NCBI RefSeq assembly: GCF_027886425.1
Contig: NZ_CP115671.1
Coordinates: 1,922,001 to 1,986,000 of the forward strand
Direction: 5' to 3'
Length of the DNA stretch: 64,000 nt
Source: Brevundimonas vesicularis
GTDB taxonomy: Bacteria; Pseudomonadota; Alphaproteobacteria; Caulobacterales; Caulobacteraceae
Shown here: positions 36,939 through 46,302 of the stretch, piece after piece
Numbering within the stretch: the first letter of the stretch is position 1
How the letters are laid out: the number at the start of each line of letters is the position of its first letter
The notes under the pieces: model-generated
The model's input: only the letters and a program-made list of their open reading frames with translations
What the model was told of the DNA's origin: nothing
Database searches by the model: none
Made by a program: the position numbers and the translations under genes

Positions 36939-37936
36939 CGCCGAGAATGATCGTCGTGACCGGTGGCGCCGGTTTCATCGGTTCAAACATCGTTGCGCGG
37001 CTGACAGCCGAGACCGCCTATGATGTCGTCGTCTGTGATCGGTTGGAGACGGCCGACTTGGCCAAGTGGAAGAACCTGGCCAAACACGCGATCGCTGACT
37101 TCTGGTCGCCCGAAGAATTGTTCGAACAGCTGGAGCGTCATGCCGAGCGGATCGAGGCCGTGGTTCATATGGGCGCGATTTCTTCGACGACCGAGCCGGA
37201 CGCTGACCTGATCCTGCGGACCAACTTCACCCTGTCTCGCGACCTATGGGACTGGTGCGCAATCCGAGGCTCGCGGATGTTCTACGCGTCTTCCGCTGCC
37301 ACCTATGGCGACGGCGAAACGGGCTTCAACGACGATGACGATGCAGAATCATTGTCGCAGCTTCGCCCGCTAAATGCGTATGGCTATTCGAAAATGCTGT
37401 TTGACCAGTATGCTGTTCGGCAGGCGGATCGGGGTCAGGCGCCGCCCCAGTGGGCGGGGCTGAAGTTCTTCAACGTCTATGGCCCAAACGAAGGTCACAA
37501 GGGCGGAATGAAATCGGTCGTGGCTCAAATCTGGCCCCAGGTCGAGGCTGGCGAGACCGTGACCCTGTTTCGGTCGCACAATCCGAACTATGCGGACGGC
37601 GGCCAGATGCGCGACTTTGTCTACGTCGACGATGTGGTGGATATCATCGAGTTTCTGCTTCAGTCGCCGCAGGTCTCGGGCATCTTCAACGCCGGCTCGG
37701 GTCAGGCGCGGTCGTTCGCCGATCTTGCACGCGCCACTTTCGACGCCGCCGGCAAGACGCCCTCCATCGACTATGTCGATACGCCGTTGTCGATCCGCGA
37801 CCGCTACCAATATTTCACTGAAGCCCGCATGGATCGTATCCGCGCCGCAGGCTTCGAGGGTCAATCCACGCCGCTGGAAGAGGGCGTGCGGCGCTATGTA
37901 CAGGACTTCCTCGCCACGGCTGATCCGTACCGCTGA
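36935..37936 (+). CDS. hldD: ADP-glyceromanno-heptose 6-epimerase
   Basis: HldD epimerises ADP-D,D-heptose to the L,D form used in LPS. The 333-residue extended short-chain dehydrogenase starts with GTG at 36935. It has the Rossmann loop 'TGGAGFIGSNIVARL', the catalytic Tyr/Lys in 'NAYGYSKMLFDQY', and 'LKFFNVYGPNEGHKGGMKSV', specific to the family. The stop overlaps the DUF3089 start by one base. Confidence 0.95.
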   Translation: MTPRMIVVTGGAGFIGSNIVARLTAETAYDVVVCDRLETADLAKWKNLAKHAIADFWSPEELFEQLERHAERIEAVVHMGAISSTTEPDADLILRTNFTLSRDLWDWCAIRGSRMFYASSAATYGDGETGFNDDDDAESLSQLRPLNAYGYSKMLFDQYAVRQADRGQAPPQWAGLKFFNVYGPNEGHKGGMKSVVAQIWPQVEAGETVTLFRSHNPNYADGGQMRDFVYVDDVVDIIEFLLQSPQVSGIFNAGSGQARSFADLARATFDAAGKTPSIDYVDTPLSIRDRYQYFTEARMDRIRAAGFEGQSTPLEEGVRRYVQDFLATADPYR

Positions 37937-39027
37937 TGCGTCGGCTGACCTTCAGGCAATGGGTCGGATATGCAGGCTTCGCCGCCGTCTTCGTGCTGAC
38001 GGCCGCCGTTGCGGTGTGGAGCGGCGACATTCTGAGGGCAGGGCTGGACCCGCAGGTGCCGTTCCAGACCTACAAGCCGCCGCCCGCCCCCGACTATCGA
38101 AAGACATCCTCCTGGGCGCTGGTTGACCAGGGCACACTCAACCAGGCGGCGGTCTTCTTCGTCATGCCGACCACGTTTGACGGCGGGGCCGAGTGGAATG
38201 GGCCGATCGACGATGCGCGGGCCAACGCCTATATGCGGCGCGTCGTGCTGCCGAATTATGCGTCGCCCTTCGCCCGAGAAGGCCGGGTCAGCGCGCCGCT
38301 GTACCGCCAAGCCAGCCTTTACACACGGCTGACCTTACGCGATGACGCGCGCGAGGCGCGTGCCTTCGCTTATGAGGACGTAAAGGCCGCCTTCGAACTG
38401 TGGCTGCAACGGCATCCCGCCGGCCCCATCGTTATCGCCGGCGTCGAACAGGGCGGAGAGCTGACAGCGCGTCTGGTTCGCGACCAACTCCGCGCCAATC
38501 CGGCCCTGAAGGACAGGCTTGTTGCCGCTTATCTGATCGAGACCTTGGTCGGGCGCGAGATGTTCCGGCAGGCGATCTCGCCTTGCGACGCCGCCGATCA
38601 AACGGGGTGTATCGTGGCCTGGGCGTCGGTGCAGGACGGCGACGAAACGGGCGCGCGACGCAAGCTGAGACGCGCTCTGGAATGGGACGATCGCGGCGAT
38701 CTGGTGAACCTGTCCACTGACCCCATCTGCGTGAATCCGGTAACGGGTGCTGCGAGTCAGCTGCGTGCCGCGGCGCGTCAGCACAGCGGTGCCACCAATG
38801 CGACCGGCCTGGAATGGGGCGCCCGACCGGCCCTGACTGGCCGGCTGATCTCCACCGAATGCCGTGGCGGCCTGTTGTGGCATAGCGCGCCGGACGCCGA
38901 TTTCTTGACGGCTGGCGGGAGTTGGGCGGATCGGCGCAAGATCGTCCCCTACAATCTTTTCTACGGCGACATCGAGCGTGACGTCAGCGTGCGTCTCGCG
39001 GCCTGGCGGGCCAAGCACGGCCTTTAA
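37936..39027 (+). CDS. DUF3089-family protein lacking the usual catalytic serine
   Basis: The 363-residue protein has an N-terminal membrane anchor or signal (about residues 12-35). It then shows the DUF3089 pattern: 'NQAAVFFVMPTTFDGGAEWN', 'RRVVLPNYASPFAREGRVSA', 'APLYRQASLYTR' and 'EDVKAAFELWLQRHP'. DUF3089 is an alpha/beta-hydrolase-like family whose nucleophile elbow is usually GHSQG. Here the equivalent site reads 'IAGVEQGGEL', with Glu in the serine position. The C-terminal part ends 'VPYNLFYGDIERDVSVRLAAW', as in the family. It is joined to hldD by a TGATG overlap. Function is unknown. Confidence 0.75.
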   Translation: MRRLTFRQWVGYAGFAAVFVLTAAVAVWSGDILRAGLDPQVPFQTYKPPPAPDYRKTSSWALVDQGTLNQAAVFFVMPTTFDGGAEWNGPIDDARANAYMRRVVLPNYASPFAREGRVSAPLYRQASLYTRLTLRDDAREARAFAYEDVKAAFELWLQRHPAGPIVIAGVEQGGELTARLVRDQLRANPALKDRLVAAYLIETLVGREMFRQAISPCDAADQTGCIVAWASVQDGDETGARRKLRRALEWDDRGDLVNLSTDPICVNPVTGAASQLRAAARQHSGATNATGLEWGARPALTGRLISTECRGGLLWHSAPDADFLTAGGSWADRRKIVPYNLFYGDIERDVSVRLAAWRAKHGL

Positions 39028-39102
39028 GGCGGCCGTCCTCTCGGTTTGTCTGGCGCCGCTCGCGCGCAGCGGGTAGGCTTGCCGCGTCAGGGAGGGATCT
39101 GA

Positions 39103-40092
39103 ATGGACGTGACCACCATCTTCGCCGGCGTCGTGCTGCTGCTGGCCATCGTGCTGTTGATCAGCGTGATCAAGATCGTGCCGCAAGGCCGTGAATTTAC
39201 GGTCGAACGCTTCGGCAAGTACACCAAGACGCTGAGCCCTGGCATCGGCTTCCTGACGCCGTTCGTGGAACGCGTCGGCCGCCGCATGAACATGATGGAA
39301 CAGGTGCTGGACGTGCCGACCCAGGAGGTCATCACCAAGGACAACGCCATGGTGAAGGTCGACGGCATCGTCTTCATCCAGGTGATGGATTCCGCCCGCG
39401 CCGCCTATCGCGTCGACGATCTGCCCTATGCGATTTCGCAGCTGTGCATGACCAATCTGCGGACCGTGGTCGGTTCGATGGAACTGGACGAGGTGCTGAG
39501 CCAGCGCGACAGCATCAACACGCGCCTGCTGCATGTCATTGACGCGGCCACCGAGCCGTGGGGCGTCAAGGTCAATCGGATCGAGATCAAGGACCTGACC
39601 CCGCCGACCGACATCACCAACGCCATGGCGCGCCAGATGAAGGCCGAGCGTGAACGTCGCGCCGTCATCACCGAGGCCGACGGCGAGAAATCCGCCGCCA
39701 TCGCCCGCGCCGAGGGCGCCAAACAGGCCGCCATCCTTCAGGCCGAGGGTCGAAAGGAAGCCGCCTTCCGCGACGCCGAGGCGCGCGAGCGTGAGGCCGA
39801 GGCCGAGGCCCGCGCCACGGCTATGGTGTCGGAAGCCATCGCCCGCGGGGACGTCAACGCCATCAACTATTTCGTGGCTCAAAAATACGTCGAGGCTTTC
39901 GCGGAACTGGCCCGCAGCCCGCAGCAGCGCACCGTCATCGTGCCCGCCGAAATGGGCGCCTTGGTCGGCACGATCGCCGGCATCGGAGAGATGGTCGGCC
40001 TGGCCAAGGATCAAAACTCGGCTGCGACGCCGCCTGTGCGGCCCGCGCCGCCGCGCCGCCCCGTCGGGGGCTCCGTTCCACCCTCGGCATGA
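39103..40092 (+). CDS. SPFH/band 7 (stomatin-like, QmcA type) membrane protein
   Basis: The 329-residue protein has an N-terminal transmembrane helix (about residues 5-25), an SPFH domain ('VPQGREFTVERFGKYTKTLS', 'VLDVPTQEVITKDNAMVKVD') and a long Ala/Glu-rich coiled-coil (about 185-250). The C-terminal tail is Pro-rich. Such proteins form membrane microdomain cages that modulate membrane proteases. A strong GGGAGG site precedes the ATG. The NfeD-like gene 17 bp downstream is its usual partner. Confidence 0.9.
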   Translation: MDVTTIFAGVVLLLAIVLLISVIKIVPQGREFTVERFGKYTKTLSPGIGFLTPFVERVGRRMNMMEQVLDVPTQEVITKDNAMVKVDGIVFIQVMDSARAAYRVDDLPYAISQLCMTNLRTVVGSMELDEVLSQRDSINTRLLHVIDAATEPWGVKVNRIEIKDLTPPTDITNAMARQMKAERERRAVITEADGEKSAAIARAEGAKQAAILQAEGRKEAAFRDAEAREREAEAEARATAMVSEAIARGDVNAINYFVAQKYVEAFAELARSPQQRTVIVPAEMGALVGTIAGIGEMVGLAKDQNSAATPPVRPAPPRRPVGGSVPPSA

Positions 40093-40109
40093 TCCAAGGA
40101 GGCTGACCG

Positions 40110-40568
40110 ATGATGTCGCTTGCTGATCTGTATGTCGCCCAGCCGTTCTGGATCTGGCTGGCGATCGGGGTTCTGCTGCTGGCGGTCGAAGCGATGTTCT
40201 CGACCGAATGGCTGCTATGGCCCGCCGTTTCGGCCGGGGTTGTCGCGGTCATGACGGCGGCGGGCGTGCGGTTAGGGCTACCGGGCGAGGTCGCCGTCTT
40301 CGCGGTTCTGACCGTCATCGCCACACTGCTGTCCCGCCGTCTGATCTCCAAAGCCAATCCCGACGGTCCCGACATCAATGACCGCGACAGCCGTCTGGTC
40401 GGTCAGCGTGCGCGGGTGGTCGAAACGTTCGTCTCGGGCCGCGGTCGCGTTTTCATCTCCGGCGCCGAGTGGCCGGCGGAGATCGTGGGCGAGGCGCCGG
40501 TCGAAGGACAAGATGTCGTCGTGATGCGCGTGAACGGCTCTTTGCTGACGGTGCAATCACCCGTCTGA
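40110..40568 (+). CDS. NfeD-like membrane protein
   Basis: The 152-residue protein has two or three hydrophobic N-terminal helices and a C-terminal OB-fold domain ('SRLVGQRARVVETFVSGRGR', 'GAEWPAEIVGEAPVEGQDVV'). Short NfeD proteins pair with SPFH proteins and influence membrane organisation and protease activity. The AAGGAGG site upstream is strong. It is probably co-transcribed with the SPFH gene. Confidence 0.88.
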   Translation: MMSLADLYVAQPFWIWLAIGVLLLAVEAMFSTEWLLWPAVSAGVVAVMTAAGVRLGLPGEVAVFAVLTVIATLLSRRLISKANPDGPDINDRDSRLVGQRARVVETFVSGRGRVFISGAEWPAEIVGEAPVEGQDVVVMRVNGSLLTVQSPV

Positions 40569-40598
40569 ACGCAACGGTCGCATCGGCGTTCGTCAGGC

Positions 40599-41995
40599 AT
40601 GACAGACAGCCAGAACGCCGTCACAGACGGCTTGCCGACGCCTAGTCGCTACTGGGCCATCGTATCCATCGGCTTGGGCATCACGCTGGCCGTTCTGGAT
40701 GGCGCAATCGCCAATGTCGCCCTGCCGTCGATTGCGCAGGATTTGCAGGCGTCATCGGCCGCCTCGATCTGGATCGTCAACGCCTATCAGATCGCCATCG
40801 TGGTCGCCCTTTTGCCGCTGGCGTCGCTGGGCGAGATCGTCGGCTATCGGCGTGTGTCACAGGCGGGTCTGGCCGTGTTCACCCTGGCCTCCATCGCGTG
40901 TGTGTTCGCCAACTCCATCGAAACGCTCAGCCTCGCGCGCGTTGTTCAGGGCTTCGGTGCAGCGGGCATCATGAGCGTCAACGGAGCCTTGGTCCGTTAC
41001 ACCTATCCGCAGCGACTGCTGGGTCGTGCAGTCGGAATCAATGCGGTGATCGTTTCGCTCGCGGCGGCGGCGGGGCCGACCATCGCAAGCGCCATCTTGG
41101 CTGTCGGACACTGGCGCTGGCTGTTTGCGATGAATGTGCCGATCGGCCTGCTGGCGGTGTCGCTGGCGGGTTTCACCCTGCCGCACAACCGACTTCAGCC
41201 GCGAAAGCTGAACTGGCTCGGCGCTGCGCTCAACGCTGCGGCATTCGGCCTGCTGATCACAGGCCTTCAGTCGCTAGCGCACGGTGAGGCGGCTGTTCTT
41301 GGCTTTGGTCTGACAGGAACAGGGCTGGCGGCCGGGTCTTGCTGATTCGCCACGAGCGCTCACGGACGTCGCCGCTAATCCCGCTCGACCTCCTGGCGCG
41401 ACCGATGTTCAGCCTGTCGGTCGCAACATCGGTCATATCATTCACAGCCCAGATGATGGCGTTCGTGGCCTTGCCCTTTTTTCTCCAGGGCGCGTTGGGG
41501 CTTACGGCGGTCGAGACCGGCTTGCTTATGACGCCTTGGCCACTGGCGACCATGATCGCAGCGCCGCTGGCCGGCCATCTGTCTGATCGCTATTCGGCGG
41601 GCGTGCTGGGCGCCATCGGCCTTAGCCTGTTTGCTTGCGGCCTGATGGCGCTCAGTTTTCTCAATGCCGATTCGAGCCATTTCGACATCATCTGGCGCAT
41701 GGCCCTATGCGGCGCGGGCTTCGGATTTTTCCAGTCGCCCAACAATCGCGCCATGTTGTCGGAGGCCCCGAAAGATCGCGCCGGCGCAGCGGGCGGCACC
41801 CTGGGCATGGCGCGGGTCGTCGGGCAATCCCTGGGCGCCGTGGTGGTGGCTTTCCTGCTATCGGCCGCGCCGATCAACGGCGTCGGTCACGGGTTTCAGA
41901 TCGCGGCCGTCACGGCCCTGTTTGGCGCGGTGATGAGCGGATCGCGCGTGCGCCGACGTCCAGCCGAGCCGGACAAGGAGGTCGAGGCGGTCTAG
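40599..41995 (+). pseudogene. MFS drug-type transporter (DHA2-like), interrupted by a one-base frameshift
   Basis: Two consecutive frames together encode one major facilitator superfamily permease of about 465 residues. The first frame (40599-41345) has 'TLAVLDGAIANVALPSIAQD' and 'LASLGEIVGYRRV', typical of the DHA2 subfamily. It runs into a stop just after 'TGTGLAAG'. The second frame continues at once with 'LLIRHERSRTSPLIPLDLL' and the remaining spans to 41995. Adding one G to the GGG run at 41334-41336 would give an uninterrupted 'GLAAGVLLIRHERSR'. Either the gene is inactivated or the base is a sequencing error. The 3' end overlaps the convergent rnhA by 4 bp. Confidence 0.85.
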
Positions 41996-42444
41996 CGCCG
42001 GGGCAGTTCCGCGACACCGCGATTCGCCAGTTGGTCGGCGCGTTCGTTCAGTTCATGGCCGGCATGGCCCTTCACCCATCGCCATTTCACGTCGTGACGC
42101 AGGCGCGCCGTGTCCAGCCGCTGCCACAGGTCCGCGTTTTTCACAGGCTTCTTGTCGGCCGTGAGCCAACCGCGCGCCTTCCAGCCGCGCATCCATTCGG
42201 TGATTCCCTGCATGACGTATTTGCTGTCGGTGTGCAGTTCGACCTTGCAGGGGCGTTTCAGGGCTTCCAGCGCCATGATGGCGGCCATCAGCTCCATGCG
42301 ATTGTTGGTCGTGTTGGGCTCGCCGCCCCACAATTCCTTTTCATGACCGCCGCCGGCCTGAAGCACGGCGCCCCAGCCTCCGGGGCCCGGATTGCCCTTG
42401 CAGGCGCCGTCGGTGTGGATGATGACGTGATCGGAGGGACTCAT
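41992..42444 (-). CDS. rnhA: ribonuclease HI
   Basis: The 150-residue enzyme degrades RNA in RNA-DNA hybrids. The catalytic carboxylates are Asp12 ('IIHTDGACKGNPGPGGWG'), Glu51 ('NNRMELMAAI'), Asp73 ('LHTDSKYVMQGI') and Asp137 ('ELNERADQLA'), with the supporting His127 in 'WVKGHAGH'. The length is standard. It is divergent from tatA. Confidence 0.96.
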   Translation of the reverse strand: MSPSDHVIIHTDGACKGNPGPGGWGAVLQAGGGHEKELWGGEPNTTNNRMELMAAIMALEALKRPCKVELHTDSKYVMQGITEWMRGWKARGWLTADKKPVKNADLWQRLDTARLRHDVKWRWVKGHAGHELNERADQLANRGVAELPRR

Positions 42445-42554
42445 GGTCGCGCAGACCTACAGCCTCACTTGGCGCGGGGCCATCACTGCGCCTATATGCG
42501 GGTCGAATAAGAGTGGATGGGATCGGATGACCGATCCCCGCGAGGAGATTAGCC

Positions 42555-42773
42555 ATGGGCTCCATGAGCATCTGGCACTGGGCCATCGTCATCGTCGTCA
42601 TCGCGCTGCTGTTCGGCGGCCGGGGCAAGCTGTCGGGCATCATGGGCGACGCCGCCAAGGGTATTCGCGCCTTCAAGGACGGCCTGAAGGACGAAGACAA
42701 GAAGGACGGCCCGCACGAGGGCGTCAGTTCGCTGCCGCGCACCGAGGCGGAAAAGGAAGAGCTGAAGCGCTAG
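42555..42773 (+). CDS. tatA: twin-arginine translocase subunit TatA
   Basis: The 72-residue protein forms the translocation assembly for folded Tat substrates. It has a short N-terminal transmembrane helix ('IWHWAIVIVVIALLFGG'), the hinge glycines, an amphipathic helix ('KGIRAFKDGLKDEDKK') and a charged tail. GAGGAG precedes the ATG. It is the first gene of a tatABC operon. Confidence 0.96.
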   Translation: MGSMSIWHWAIVIVVIALLFGGRGKLSGIMGDAAKGIRAFKDGLKDEDKKDGPHEGVSSLPRTEAEKEELKR

Positions 42774-42796
42774 TCGTCGTCTGTAAGGGCTGACGC

Positions 42797-43375
42797 ATGG
42801 GCGGGCTCGGCCCCGGTATCGGGGGTTTCGAATTAGTGGTGATCGGTCTGGTGGCCCTGCTTGTCGTGGGGCCAAAGGACCTGCCTGTCCTGATGCGTCG
42901 CGTCGGTCAGATGGTGGCCAAGGCGCGCGCCATGGCCAACGAATTCCGATCAAGTTTCGACGAGATGGCGCGTCAGTCCGAACTGGACGACCTACGCAAG
43001 GAGGTCGAGGCGCTGCGGACGGGGCAGGGGGCTATGTATCCTCTGGGCGCCGAGGCGGACGCCGCCTTCAAGGACATAAACGCCGGATTGACCGGGCCGA
43101 CTGCGGCGGCTGCCCTGCCTGCACCGGAGCCGGAGGCGCCAGTCATGACGCCTGCGGTCGACGAATGGCCGGACACGCCGGCGCCTGTTGAGCCCGTCAC
43201 GGCGACGAAACCTAAACGAACAGCCCCCAAGGCAAAGACGGGGACGGCTGTCGCCGGATCGGCGACGGCCAAAACTCGCTCAGCCGCCAAACCCAAGGCC
43301 GCCGCGCCTGCGGCCAAGACCAAGCCTGTAACCGCCAAGTCCAAGACCTCGCGCAAGAAAGCCGCTGACCTGTGA
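42797..43375 (+). CDS. tatB: twin-arginine translocase subunit TatB
   Basis: The 192-residue protein takes part in substrate recognition with TatC. It has the N-terminal helix ('GFELVVIGLVALLVVGPKDL', with the Gly-Pro hinge) and an amphipathic helix ('VGQMVAKARAMANEFRSSFD'). A long Ala/Pro/Lys-rich C-terminal tail from about residue 100 ('TKPKRTAPKAKTGTAV') is typical of alphaproteobacterial TatB. The stop overlaps the GTG start of tatC. Confidence 0.94.
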   Translation: MGGLGPGIGGFELVVIGLVALLVVGPKDLPVLMRRVGQMVAKARAMANEFRSSFDEMARQSELDDLRKEVEALRTGQGAMYPLGAEADAAFKDINAGLTGPTAAAALPAPEPEAPVMTPAVDEWPDTPAPVEPVTATKPKRTAPKAKTGTAVAGSATAKTRSAAKPKAAAPAAKTKPVTAKSKTSRKKAADL

Positions 43376-44262
43376 CGCCTTCCGATCGTGACGAGGCCGA
43401 GATCGAGGCGTCGCGCGCGCCTCTGATGGATCACCTGATCGAGCTGCGCGGGCGGCTGCTCATCTGTGTGGTGGCTTTCTTCCTGGCCTTCATCCTTTGC
43501 TTCGCCTTCGCCAATCAGATTCAGATTGCGCTGATCAAGCCGTATCAGGCCGCCGTGGCGATCCATGCCGCAGCTTTGGCGACCGGCGGGCACGCCAATC
43601 CCATCGAACTGATAGCGGTGATGACGGGAATCAGACCCTATCCGCCAGGGAGCGCCGCAGTTGTCCAACTGATCGCCACGGCGCCGCTGGAACAGCTCTT
43701 CACCAAGATGAAGATCGCGGCCTTCGGCGCGGCGGTCCTGACCTTCCCAGTCATGGCGTGGCAGATGTACCGGTTCGTGGCGCCGGGTCTCTATCGCAAC
43801 GAGCGCGGGGCGTTTCTGCCGTTCCTGATCGCCGCGCCTGTGATGTTCTGCTTGGGCGGGGCGCTGGTCTATTACGTCATGCTGCCGTTCGTGATGCTGT
43901 TTTCGCTGAGCCAGCAGGTCGCCACCGACGGCATATCTGTGGCGCAAACCACCAAGATTTCCGACTACCTCAGCCTGGTGACCTCGCTGCTGCTCGCCTT
44001 CGGTCTTTGCTTCCAGCTTCCTGTGGTGACGACGCTGCTGGGCCTCGCCGGTCTGATCAGTTCCAAGGTCATGGCGGCCGGTCGGCGCTACGCCATCGTC
44101 GCTGTCGTCGTGGTCGCAGCCGTGGTCACGCCGCCCGATCCGATCAGCCAACTGATGCTGGCTGTGCCGCTGGTCATTCTCTACGAGATTTCTATCTGGT
44201 GCGTGCGACTGATCGAGCTGCGCCGCAAGAAGGCGGACGATCTGGAAGCCGAGATCGCTTAA
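43372..44262 (+). CDS. tatC: twin-arginine translocase subunit TatC
   Basis: TatC is the twin-arginine signal receptor. The 296-residue protein starts with GTG at 43372 (GTGA overlap). It has 'APLMDHLIELRGRLLIC' at the N-terminus, six hydrophobic spans, and 'VVTPPDPISQLMLAVPLVIL' in the last periplasmic loop and helix, all characteristic. A loop near residues 50-100 is longer than in E. coli TatC. The bidirectional hairpin at 44311-44340 ends the operon. Confidence 0.96.
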   Translation: MTPSDRDEAEIEASRAPLMDHLIELRGRLLICVVAFFLAFILCFAFANQIQIALIKPYQAAVAIHAAALATGGHANPIELIAVMTGIRPYPPGSAAVVQLIATAPLEQLFTKMKIAAFGAAVLTFPVMAWQMYRFVAPGLYRNERGAFLPFLIAAPVMFCLGGALVYYVMLPFVMLFSLSQQVATDGISVAQTTKISDYLSLVTSLLLAFGLCFQLPVVTTLLGLAGLISSKVMAAGRRYAIVAVVVVAAVVTPPDPISQLMLAVPLVILYEISIWCVRLIELRRKKADDLEAEIA

Positions 44263-44310
44263 CGCCACGATGGCTTGTCGATCGCTGCTCGAAGCAGTCA
44301 GGCCATGCAA

Positions 44311-44340
44311 AAAGGGCCGGGGAGCGATTCCCGGCCCTTT
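44311..44340. terminator. bidirectional intrinsic terminator between tatC and glnA
   Basis: AAAGGGCCGGG (44311-44321) pairs perfectly with CCCGGCCCTTT (44330-44340) around an 8-base loop. Read leftward, the hairpin is followed by TTTTTGC, a good U-tract for the glnBA operon. Read rightward it is followed by TTTGTCTT, which may also stop tatABC transcripts. Confidence 0.85.
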
Positions 44341-44361
44341 GTCTTGACTGCGATCAGGTGA

Positions 44362-45768
44362 TCAGCAGCTGTAGTACATGTCGAACTCGACCGGGTGCGG
44401 GTGCAGTTGCAGACGCATCACCTCTTCCATCTTCAGTTCGATGTAGCTGTCGATGAAGTCGTCATCCATGACGCCGCCCTTCTTGAGGAAGGCGCGGTCC
44501 TTGTCGAGGTTCTCGAGCGCTTCACGCAGCGAGCCGCAGACCTCGGGGATCGAGCCGCGCTCTTCCGGCGGCAGGTCGTAGAGGTTCTTGTCGGCGGGCG
44601 CGCCCGGATCGATCCGGTTCTCGATCCCGTCCAGGCCGGCCATGAGCAGGGCGACGAAGGTCAAATAGGGATTGCCCATCGGATCTGGGAAGCGGGCTTC
44701 CAGACGCTTGGCCTTGGGCGAGGAGACGTGAGGGATGCGGATCGAGGCCGAACGGTTGCGGGCCGAATAGGCCAGCTTCACCGGGGCTTCATAGCCGGGG
44801 ACCAGACGCTTGTAGCTGTTGGTGGTCGAGTTGGCGAAGGCGTTGATGGCCTTGGCGTGTTTGATGATGCCGCCGATGTACCACAGACACTCCTGAGACA
44901 GACCGGCGTACTGGTCGCCGGCGAACTGGGGCTTGCCGTCCTTCCAGATCGACATGTGGACGTGCATGCCCGAACCGTTGTCCGCAAACATCGGCTTGGC
45001 CATGAAGGTCGCCGACTTGCCGTAGGCGTGGGCCACATTGTGGATCACGTACTTATAAAGCTGCAGGCGGTCGGCCATGGTCAGCAGGTCCGAGAACTTC
45101 AGGCCTAGTTCGTGCTGAGCCGGAGCCACCTCGTGGTGGTGCTTCTCGGGCTGAAGGCCCAGATCGCGCATGACGCCCAGCATTTCGCCGCGCAGGTCCT
45201 GGCCGGAATCGACCGGATTGACGGGGAAATAACCGCCCTTGGGCCCAGGGCGATGGCCCATGTTGCCTTCGGAATACTCAGCGCCGGTGTTGGCGGGCAA
45301 CTCGGTCGAATCGTAGCTGTAGCCGGTGTCGTGCGGCTGGGTGGACCAGCGTACGTCGTCGAAGATGAAGAACTCGGCCTCCGGTCCGAAGAAGACCTGG
45401 TCGCCCACGCCCGACGACTGGACGTAGGATAGCGCCTTCTTGGCCATCGAGCGGCTGTCGCGGTTGTAGGGCTCGCCGGTGTCCGGGTTCAGCACGTCGC
45501 AGAACAGGAACATCGTCTTCTGCTGATAGAAGGGATCGATATAGGCCGTGGTCAGGTCCGGCTTCAGCAGCATGTCGGACTCGTTGATAGCCTTCCAGCC
45601 GGCGATCGACGAGCCGTCGAACATCGTGCCTTCGTTCAGGAAGTCCTCGTCGACCAAATCGACGTCGAAGGTGACGTGCTGCAGACGGCCGCGCGTGTCG
45701 GTGAAGCGGACGTCCACATATTGGACCTCCTCATCCTTGATCTCTTTGAGGATCTTGCTGGCGCTCAT
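44362..45768 (-). CDS. glnA: glutamine synthetase type I
   Basis: GlnA makes glutamine from glutamate, ammonia and ATP. The 468-residue protein has the beta-Grasp start ('EVQYVDVRFTDTRGRLQH'), 'FFGPEAEFFIFDDVR' with metal-binding Glu residues, 'HHEVAPAQHELGLKFSDLL', and the ATP-binding 'KPMFADNGSGMHVHMSIWKD'. The adenylylation tyrosine is probably that of 'KNLYDLPPEE', so GlnE-type control is expected. It lies directly downstream of glnB in the same direction, and the hairpin at 44311-44340 follows. Confidence 0.97.
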   Translation of the reverse strand: MSASKILKEIKDEEVQYVDVRFTDTRGRLQHVTFDVDLVDEDFLNEGTMFDGSSIAGWKAINESDMLLKPDLTTAYIDPFYQQKTMFLFCDVLNPDTGEPYNRDSRSMAKKALSYVQSSGVGDQVFFGPEAEFFIFDDVRWSTQPHDTGYSYDSTELPANTGAEYSEGNMGHRPGPKGGYFPVNPVDSGQDLRGEMLGVMRDLGLQPEKHHHEVAPAQHELGLKFSDLLTMADRLQLYKYVIHNVAHAYGKSATFMAKPMFADNGSGMHVHMSIWKDGKPQFAGDQYAGLSQECLWYIGGIIKHAKAINAFANSTTNSYKRLVPGYEAPVKLAYSARNRSASIRIPHVSSPKAKRLEARFPDPMGNPYLTFVALLMAGLDGIENRIDPGAPADKNLYDLPPEERGSIPEVCGSLREALENLDKDRAFLKKGGVMDDDFIDSYIELKMEEVMRLQLHPHPVEFDMYYSC

Positions 45769-45849
45769 TCTCGGAAAGTCCTGTTCTTGTCGTTTGGGGA
45801 GGAGACCGGACAGCGACCCGAGGGCCGAGGGCCGGGGAGGGTAGTCAGG

Positions 45850-46188
45850 TCAGACGGCTTGGGCTCCGGTTTCGCCGGTGCGGATGCGGATCACCTCGGC
45901 GACATCGGACACGAAGATCTTGCCGTCGCCGATCTTGCCTGTGCGAGCCGAGGTCTGAATGGCCTCGACAACCGCGGGCGCGAGGTCGTCGGCGACGACT
46001 ACCTCGATCTTGATCTTGGGCAGAAAGTCGATGACGTATTCCGCGCCGCGATACAGTTCGGAATGACCTTTCTGGCGACCATATCCCTTGGCCTCCAGCA
46101 CAGTCATGCCTTGCACGCCCACGTCCTGGAGCGCCTCTTTGACGTCATCCAGCTTGAAGGGCTTGATGATGGCTTCGATTTTCTTCAT
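45850..46188 (-). CDS. glnB: nitrogen regulatory protein P-II
   Basis: The 112-residue trimeric signal protein reports nitrogen and 2-oxoglutarate status. The start is the ATG at 46188 ('MKKIEAIIKPFKLDDVKEAL'); a longer frame to 46209 adds an atypical leader. The T-loop has 'GHSELYRGAEYVIDFLPK', with the uridylylated tyrosine in 'YRGAEY'. The C-terminal signature is 'GKIGDGKIFVSDVAEVIRIR'. It forms an operon with glnA, separated by 81 bp, and is divergent from the nnrD-like gene. Confidence 0.96.
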   Translation of the reverse strand: MKKIEAIIKPFKLDDVKEALQDVGVQGMTVLEAKGYGRQKGHSELYRGAEYVIDFLPKIKIEVVVADDLAPAVVEAIQTSARTGKIGDGKIFVSDVAEVIRIRTGETGAQAV

Positions 46189-46302
46189 GGCGACCCCGGA
46201 GCGGCGCACGGAATGCAGCGGCGCTCGGGCGCGAATGGGACACAGCAGGGCCGCTCAAAGCAAGCGATTTTCGCAGGCTGGCGAAGGATAATCGGAACGC
46301 GG

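Noticed and set aside
45676..46302. Upstream extension of the nnrD frame that might encode the missing epimerase domain
   Set aside because: It is antisense to glnB and glnA and contains no YjeF_N motifs.
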